Assembly: GCA_963709485.1 (NCBI GenBank)
Contig: CAVPWE010000004.1
Span: 1 to 64,000 of the forward strand
From: JAXDBM01 sp963709485
GTDB taxonomy: Bacteria > Desulfobacterota > Syntrophia > Syntrophales > Fen-1087
DNA: 64,000 nucleotides
Direction of reading: 5' to 3'
How positions within the stretch are numbered: the stretch's first letter is position 1; every line of letters starts with the position of its first letter. Positions 58,730 through 64,000 of this stretch are shown in pieces. A program made the position numbers and the translations under genes. Under the pieces are notes generated by a model that worked only from the letters and a program-made list of their open reading frames with translations, was not told the origin of the DNA and did no database searches.

Positions 58730-60968
58730 TCAGGCGCACTCGCTGTAGCCGCACAGACGGCAGACCGCGCAACCCCCTTCGTGTTCGACGCTGCCGCCGC
58801 AGTCCGGGCAGGCGCCCTTCAGGAACTGGACCGCTTCTTTCTCCGTCTTGAAGCCGTTGGCCGACATGTGCGACTGAATCGCCTTGGCCACGGCATCGGC
58901 GCAGGAGAGGATCTTGTTCTCACCGAAACCGGAGGGCGAATGGCAGGAGATTCCCTGGAGCTGCTTGATGACCTGCCTGGCCTGGACGCCGCTCCGCCAG
59001 GCCAGTGAAACCATTCTCCCGATGGCTTCGCTCTGCGACGCCGCACAGCCGCCGGCCTTTCCCATGGTGGTGAAGAGCTCGAACAGGCCGGTGGTGTCCT
59101 CGTTGACGGTGACGTACAGCGGCCCGCAGCCGGTCTGCATCTGGTATGTCCAGCCTTTGAGGGCCTTGGGGCGTTCCCGCTTGAAAACCTTTTTCTCCTC
59201 GTCCCCGGCACGGGGCGCCTGCTCCTCTCCCTTTCCGGTGGACAGGACCTGCTCGTCCCGCGAGCCGTCCCGGTAGATCGTTACTCCCTTGCAGTCCAGC
59301 TTGTAGGCCAGCCGGTACACGTTGGCGACATCGTCGATCGCTGCGCTGTTTGCGAAGTTCACCGTCTTGCTGACGGCGTTGTCCGTATGTTTCTGGAAAG
59401 CCGCCTGCATCTCGATGTGGACTTCCGGCGGTGATATCGTGCGCCGTGACGAAGATCCTGCGGACGTCCGCGGGGATTTCTTCCATGTCCCGGACGGAGC
59501 CGTGCTCGGGCAATCCGCTGCATCAGCTCCGGCGAGTAAAATCCCCGTTCCTTGGCGATTTTTTCAAACTGGGGATGGACTTCCACCAGGATGTTCGTTG
59601 TCCATGACCTGCCGGATGTAGGAGACGGCAAAAATGCGGTTCCACCCCGGAAGAGGAATTGGCGATGATCGAGATCGTGCCGGTCGGGGCAATGGTGGTG
59701 ACGGTGGCGTTGCGGATCGGGGGGTCGCCCCGCTGGTCGTAGAGGGAACCCTTGAAGTTCGGGAAAGCGCCCCTTTTCTTTGCCAGCTCTCGCGATGCGG
59801 CATGGCCGTCGATCGTTGATAAACCCCATGATCTTGTCGGCCAGCTCGATCGCCTCCGCCGAGTTGTAGGGGATTCCGAGCAGGATCAGCATGTCGGCCC
59901 ACCCCATGAGCCCGAGGCCGATTTTTCGGTTGCCGAAGGTCATCTCTGGCGATCTGGGGCAGGGGATAGTTGTTCACCTCGATGACATTGTCGAGAAAAT
60001 GGACGGCCAGCTCCGCGACATCCTTCGAAGCCGCTTCCAGTCACGCCGCCGTCTGTGGACCATGCGGGCCAGATTGATCGATCCCAGATTGCAGGATTCA
60101 TAGGGCAGGAGCGGCTGTTCCCCGCAGGGGTTGGTGGATTCGATCATCGCCCACGTGAGGGGTGGGGTTGTCCCGGTTGAGCCGGTCCAGAAAGACAATG
60201 CCCGGCTCCCCGTTCTCCCAGGCCTGCGTCACGATCCGGTTGAAAACCTTGCGCGCGTTGAGCGTTCCCGCTGCCTGTCCGTTCCGGGGGTTGATCAGCT
60301 CGTAGTTCTCGTCCTGCTCCACGGCGCGCATGAAGACTTCCGGTAAGGCCGACGGAGATGTTGAAGTTGTTCAGCTGCTTCTGGTCGGCCTTGCACATGA
60401 TGAAGTCCATGATGTCCGGGTGGTCGACCCGCAGGATCCCCATGTTGGCGCCGCGCCGGGTCCCGCCCTGCTTGATCGTTTCCGTGGCGATGTCGAAGAC
60501 CCGCATGAAGGAGATCGGACCGCTGGAGACGCCGGTCGTGGTCATCACCACGTCGTTGGCCGGACGCAGCCGGGAAAAGGAGAACCCCGTGCCGCCGCCG
60601 GATTTGTGGATCAGGGCGGTGTACTTGACGGCGTCGAAGATCTCTTCCATGGAGTCCCCGACGGGCAGGACAAAGCAGGCGGAAAGCTGTCCCAGGTCGC
60701 GCCCGGCGTTCATGAGCGTCGGCGAGTTGGGCAGGAATTCGAGGCTCGCCATGACCTGAAAGAAAGCTTCCGCGAGCCTGGCGGTCTCCGCCTTGCGGTT
60801 GAAGATCTTGTCGGCCGCTGCGATCGTCTGGGCAACGCGCCGGAACATGTGGATCGGGGTTTCCAGGACTTTGCCTTCCGTGTCGCGCTTCAGATAACGC
60901 CTTTGCAGGACCGTCAGGGCATTTTTGGATAACCGGGAAACCGGCGGGGAGGAAATCTTTTTTGACAT
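58730..60968 (-). pseudogene. nrdJ: Adenosylcobalamin-dependent ribonucleotide reductase NrdJ, frame broken by clustered single-base indels
   Basis: Reads as class II RNR from SKKISSPPVSRLSKNALTVL to the zinc-type tail CPDCGGSVEHEGGCAVCRLC. Recognisable pieces in order: PNSPTLMNAGRDLGQLSAC, GGTGFSFSRLRP, INPRNGQAAGTLNARKVFNR, ESTNPCGEQPLLPYESCNLG, FGNRKIGLGLMGWADML, TVTTIAPTGTISIIANSSSG. Frame changes fall near 60342, 60146, 60058, 60040, 60024, 59947, 59811, 59636, 59595, 59509 and 59429: nine extra and two missing single bases. Removing them leaves 2232 bases, an exact 743-residue frame. Likely a functional gene with local sequencing errors. Makes deoxynucleotides without oxygen. Confidence 0.9.
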
Positions 60969-61031
60969 GTCTGAAATCTCCTGAGAATGGGCTGAGCGAA
61001 GAATGCTTGCATCAATAAAAATGCGATTGCG

Positions 61032-61047
61032 ACACTATATGTTGTAT
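61032..61047. promoter_or_regulatory. NrdR box 1 upstream of nrdJ
   Basis: ACACTATATGTTGTAT closely fits the NrdR repressor consensus ACACWATATATWGTGT. It lies in the nrdJ 5' region, downstream of the predicted -10. A second box starts 32 bp away (three helical turns), the spacing typical of paired NrdR sites. Confidence 0.72.
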
Positions 61048-61057
61048 GGCGGATGGT

Positions 61058-61086
61058 ATTTGACCACAACATGTAGATTCTGTCAA
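61058..61086 (-). promoter_or_regulatory. Promoter of nrdJ
   Basis: Minus strand TTGACA (61086-61081), 17 bp, then TCAAAT (61063-61058). It overlaps the two NrdR-like boxes and lies about 90 bases before the nrdJ ATG at 60968. Confidence 0.62.
61064..61079. promoter_or_regulatory. NrdR box 2 upstream of nrdJ
   Basis: CCACAACATGTAGATT is a weaker NrdR-type box, separated from box 1 by 16 bases. It fills the spacer between the nrdJ -35 and -10 elements, so binding would block RNA polymerase. Confidence 0.6.
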
Positions 61087-61126
61087 TAAATAATTCAAAA
61101 AAATTTCTCTGTGATGAAAATTCCGG

Positions 61127-61160
61127 AAAAGGCCGTATTCCTGCGGTTTTTCATACGGTC
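61127..61160 (-). terminator. Intrinsic terminator of ctpA
   Basis: GGCCGTAT (61131-61138) and ATACGGTC (61153-61160) form an 8-bp stem with one G-U pair and a 14-nt loop, followed on the minus strand by TTTT. It lies about 90 bases beyond the ctpA stop and before the nrdJ promoter, so it would insulate nrdJ. Confidence 0.55.
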
Positions 61161-61246
61161 AAAAGATTTTTCCAGGAGGGGTGTCAGGGATAATACGGGA
61201 CGATGCCGCCGCCTTCAAAGGCCCGCCGCATGATCGATGCCGGCAT

Positions 61247-62737
61247 TCACCGGTCCCGCGCTCCTGCCGTATTGTACGCCTGAAGCCCCTTCCGCAGGTC
61301 TCCGGCGGCAACGGTCATTCGAAGCAGCTTGAGGCCGGCTTGCAGCTGCACTTCCCGATTCGATTCGATATCATTGGAATGATTTGCGTTTTTCTTGTTT
61401 TTCTCCTTTGCAATCTTCCCGTTCACGAAATCCTTCAGGTCCTTTTCCCGCAGGCCCTGGATTTTTCCGACCTGCAGGTCGGGGGTGATGCCCTTTTCAT
61501 GCACCGATCGTCCGTTCGGCGTGTAGTATCTGGCTGTTGTCAGCTTCATGGCATGACCCTCATCGAGGGGATAGACCGTCTGCACCGAACCCTTCCCGAA
61601 TGTCTGCGTTCCCACAACCAGGGCCTTGCGGTTTTCCTGCAGGGCGCCCGATACGATTTCAGCCGCGCTCGCCGATCCCTCATTGACCAGAATAACGATG
61701 GGGTAGGCGGGCTCATCGCCTTGATTGCGGGCCCTTGCCCGGATCTCCGATCTCCGGTTGCGCCCCTTCGTCGATACGATGACTCCCGATTTCATAAAAT
61801 GATCGGAGACCTTGATTGCCTGATCCAGAAGTCCGCCGGGATTGTTTCGCATGTCGAGAAGAAGGCCCCGGATCGGCCCCTGTTTCGCATTCATCTCGCG
61901 CAGGGCCGCCTGCAGCTCGTCGATGGTGTTTTCCTGAAATGAAGACAGGCGGATGTAACCGATTTGATCCTCATAAAGTTTGGGCTTGACGGTTTTGATG
62001 TTGATCATGTTGCGGGTGATGGTTACGTCCTTGATCTTGTCCGTGTTCTTGCGCCTGATCGCCAGTTTCACGCGGGTGTTCTTGGGACCGCGGATTTTTC
62101 TCACCGCTTCCAGCGCCGTCATTCCGCGGGTCGGTTCGCCGTTGATCCGGACAATCTGGTCCCCGGTCTTGAGGCCGGCGTAAAACGCGGGTGTGTCGTC
62201 AATGGGTGACACCACCGTGATCACCCCGTTCTGCAGCGTAATTTCCGCACCGATCCCGCCGAAACTGCCCTGCAGATCCGAGTTGAGCTCTTTGTACATC
62301 TGTGCGGTCATGAACCCGGAATGCGGATCGAGTGCGCTCAGCAGGATCGCCAGAACGATCTGTTCGTCGTTCTGATAATTCCTGTAAAGCTTTTTCAGGT
62401 CTTTTTCGGGAACGCAAGCCTGCACGATCTGCTCAAGCTGCCGGACATTGGATGCCTGATTCTGTTTCATGACCTGGAAATCCATTTCTTTTTTGGAACA
62501 GGCAATCCGATATGCTTCCGCTCCCCGCTCCGCAACCCGGATCTTTCCGGGAAAGTCAACGGACACGTGCCGCAGGGCATCCCGGTAAAGCGTCGAATAA
62601 TTGACCGGTTCCACATAATGGGCGTCGATGTACTCGAAGACCCTGCTGACCGTTTTCGTGCCGGCATCGGCCGCCGTGGCGCAGAAAAACAGGGTTGCGA
62701 TCGCCAACAGGCTGATTCTTTTCGTCTTTTTTTTCAT
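61247..62737 (-). CDS. C-terminal processing (S41) protease CtpA
   Basis: 496 residues with a signal peptide (about 1-25, ends ADA), an N-terminal helical region, a PDZ domain (about 165-245, GLKTGDQIVRINGEPTRGM) and an S41 protease core with the Ser355/Lys382 dyad in NEGSASAAEI and TFGKGSVQT. It cleaves periplasmic proteins at their C-termini. Divergent from paaK; a terminator-like hairpin follows at 61127-61160. Confidence 0.92.
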   Translation of the reverse strand: MKKKTKRISLLAIATLFFCATAADAGTKTVSRVFEYIDAHYVEPVNYSTLYRDALRHVSVDFPGKIRVAERGAEAYRIACSKKEMDFQVMKQNQASNVRQLEQIVQACVPEKDLKKLYRNYQNDEQIVLAILLSALDPHSGFMTAQMYKELNSDLQGSFGGIGAEITLQNGVITVVSPIDDTPAFYAGLKTGDQIVRINGEPTRGMTALEAVRKIRGPKNTRVKLAIRRKNTDKIKDVTITRNMINIKTVKPKLYEDQIGYIRLSSFQENTIDELQAALREMNAKQGPIRGLLLDMRNNPGGLLDQAIKVSDHFMKSGVIVSTKGRNRRSEIRARARNQGDEPAYPIVILVNEGSASAAEIVSGALQENRKALVVGTQTFGKGSVQTVYPLDEGHAMKLTTARYYTPNGRSVHEKGITPDLQVGKIQGLREKDLKDFVNGKIAKEKNKKNANHSNDIESNREVQLQAGLKLLRMTVAAGDLRKGLQAYNTAGARDR

Positions 62738-62911
62738 ATTCCCGAATTTTCTTCCCGAATCGGTTTAAATGCCGTTATCATAACATGCCGGCCTGCAATA
62801 TGCCACCAAAAGGGGGCAGCCACCGGGAGGTTCATGGCGTTTCTTTTATCTTGAAATAATTTGGATTGAGTTGTAGACAAAATCACTGTCTGGACTGCTG
62901 GAGGCGTGACC

Positions 62912-64000
62912 ATGTATTGGGAAAAGGACATCGAAACCGTCGACCGGACCGCGTTGCAGGCCCTGCAGCTGGAGCGGCTCAAAGAAACGATCGGAAGGGC
63001 AGACAAGGCCCTGTATTATCAAAATGTTTTCCGGGAGCGGGGCATCGATGCCGCTTCCGTAAGGACGCTTCAGGATGTTGTAAAGATCCCCTTGACTACC
63101 AAGGATGACCTCAGGGACCACTGGCCTTACGGGTTTCTGGCCGTGCCGAGGGATGCGCTGATCCGGATGCACTCGTCTTCCGGGACGACGGGACGGGCGA
63201 TCGTCGTTTTCCACACGGCCGATGACATCGGCCACTGGACGAATATCGTTGCCCGCTCCATGTACATGACGGGGATGCGGAAACAGGACGTTTTTCAGAA
63301 CATGATGACTTACGGCCTGTTTACCGGGGGGCTCGGCTTCCATTACGGCGCCGAGAAGATCGGAGCGCTGACGATTCCCGCGGGCGCCGGAAACAGCAAG
63401 CGCCAGATTCAGCTCATGCGGGATTTCGAAACGACGGTGGTCCATGTCATCCCCAGTTATGCCCTGCATTTGACGACGGTGTTCGGGGAACTCGGAGTGG
63501 ATCCCCGGAAGGACACGAAATTGCGGATCGCCTTCATCGGCGCCGAACCCCATTCCGAGAAAATGCGTCTCAAGATCGAGGATTTCTACGGGTTCAAGGC
63601 CTTCAACTCCTACGGCCTTTCGGAGATGAACGGGCCCGGCGTGGCCTTTGAATGCCCCGTGCAGAACGGCCTGCATATCTGGGAAGATAATTTCCTGGTT
63701 GAAATCATCGATCCGGTCACCCTCAAACCGCTTCCGGACGGGGAGGAGGGGGAGTTGGTCCTGACGACGCTGCTCCGGGACGGGATGCCGATCCTGAGGT
63801 ATCGGACAAAAGACCTGACCCGGATCATTCCCGGTTCCTGCGAATGCGGCCGGACGCACCGGCGCATCGAGAGGATCAAAGGCCGGACGGACGACATGAT
63901 GATCCTCAAAGGGGTGAACATCTTTCCCATCCAGATCGAGAAGAAGCTGATGGAAATTCCCGGTGTCGGGAACAACTTCCTCATCGTTCTGGAGCGGGAG
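62912..64000 (+). CDS. paaK: Phenylacetate-CoA ligase family protein (3' end missing)
   Basis: Partial gene, open from ATG 62912 to the window end (363 codons). GGAGG lies seven bases before the ATG. AMP-forming ligase motifs: HSSSGTTGRAIVVFHT (P-loop), FNSYGLSEMNGPG, RYRTKDLTRI, and the cysteine pair CECG. N-terminus MYWEKDIETVDR is typical of PaaK. Reaction: aryl acid plus ATP plus CoA to aryl-CoA. In anaerobes such ligases are common next to indolepyruvate oxidoreductase genes; the neighbours to the right are not visible, so substrate specificity is uncertain. Confidence 0.9.
   Translation, partial: MYWEKDIETVDRTALQALQLERLKETIGRADKALYYQNVFRERGIDAASVRTLQDVVKIPLTTKDDLRDHWPYGFLAVPRDALIRMHSSSGTTGRAIVVFHTADDIGHWTNIVARSMYMTGMRKQDVFQNMMTYGLFTGGLGFHYGAEKIGALTIPAGAGNSKRQIQLMRDFETTVVHVIPSYALHLTTVFGELGVDPRKDTKLRIAFIGAEPHSEKMRLKIEDFYGFKAFNSYGLSEMNGPGVAFECPVQNGLHIWEDNFLVEIIDPVTLKPLPDGEEGELVLTTLLRDGMPILRYRTKDLTRIIPGSCECGRTHRRIERIKGRTDDMMILKGVNIFPIQIEKKLMEIPGVGNNFLIVLERE

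Noticed and set aside
58730..60968. Programmed frameshifting or intein/intron in nrdJ
   Set aside because: Eleven scattered single-base changes without slippery sites or inserted blocks do not fit recoding or splicing.
62866..63108. Short plus-strand frame at the paaK start
   Set aside because: Out of frame with paaK, whose start at 62912 has GGAGG and the family N-terminus.
1..64000. CRISPR arrays, tRNA genes, insertion sequences
   Set aside because: No regularly spaced repeats, tRNA cloverleaf signatures (other than the tmRNA T arm) or transposase-like proteins were found on reading both strands.

Overview
The window looks like a chromosomal segment from a strictly anaerobic, Gram-negative, deltaproteobacterium-like organism (Desulfobacterota, Syntrophales such as Syntrophus or Smithella being my best guess). 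This rests on gene content only: a B12-dependent ribonucleotide reductase, an ADP-forming acyl-CoA synthetase, a CoA-transferase, a tungsten-type aldehyde:ferredoxin oxidoreductase, phenylacetate-CoA ligase, a multihaem cytochrome with a Tat-exported flavoprotein, a sigma-54 activator, lipoproteins and outer-membrane-type housekeeping genes. No rRNA, tRNA, CRISPR array, transposase or prophage is visible; tmRNA is the only RNA gene I can define.

Layout. 1-713: 3' part of a branched-chain amino-acid permease gene (livM). 1006-8018: pyrimidine operon pyrR-pyrB-pyrC with recO, preceded by a leader with a PyrR-type RNA loop and an intrinsic terminator, then glyQ and glyS. 8038-21075: a GAF-containing PilB/GspE ATPase gene convergent with mutS, then holin-like, M29 peptidase, DsbC-like and RdgC-like genes on the minus strand and nadK-recN-short argA-mltA-bTHX on the plus strand. 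21095-25806: esterase, MBL hydrolase, ADP-forming acyl-CoA synthetase and an unknown protein that shares a bidirectional terminator with it.

26843-33403 is a minus-strand catabolic/sensory locus. A PAS-type sigma-54 activator lies upstream of a -24/-12 promoter. That promoter should drive two small secreted sCache proteins, a GntP-type carboxylate permease and a large CoA-transferase with a C-terminal extension. An aldehyde:ferredoxin oxidoreductase is divergent from the activator. 35854-38981 is a periplasmic respiration module: Tat flavoprotein, six-haem cytochrome c and a BASS-type transporter. 39080-42105 holds a free-standing MshEN protein, an ExeA-like ATPase with LysM-like and SPOR regions, and a Yip1 membrane protein. 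42334-44989 is a decayed stretch: a polysaccharide-deacetylase fragment, an intact CatB acetyltransferase, a 5'-truncated second flavoprotein, and two relatives of a tiny protein with a shared C-terminal motif.

45345-64000 is mostly housekeeping: ssrA-smpB-ttcA, eno, a QueG-like protein, plsB, ptsI-ptsH-EIID, larB-larC, a class A beta-lactamase, nrdJ, ctpA and the start of paaK. nrdJ is broken by about eleven single-base indels within about 0.9 kb. Removing them restores one 743-residue frame, which points to a low-quality sequence patch rather than slow gene decay. Its upstream region has two NrdR-like boxes 32 bp apart overlapping a sigma-70 promoter. The most promising material for follow-up is the sigma-54/sCache/GntP/CoA-transferase locus and the tiny-protein family beside the flavoprotein remnant.
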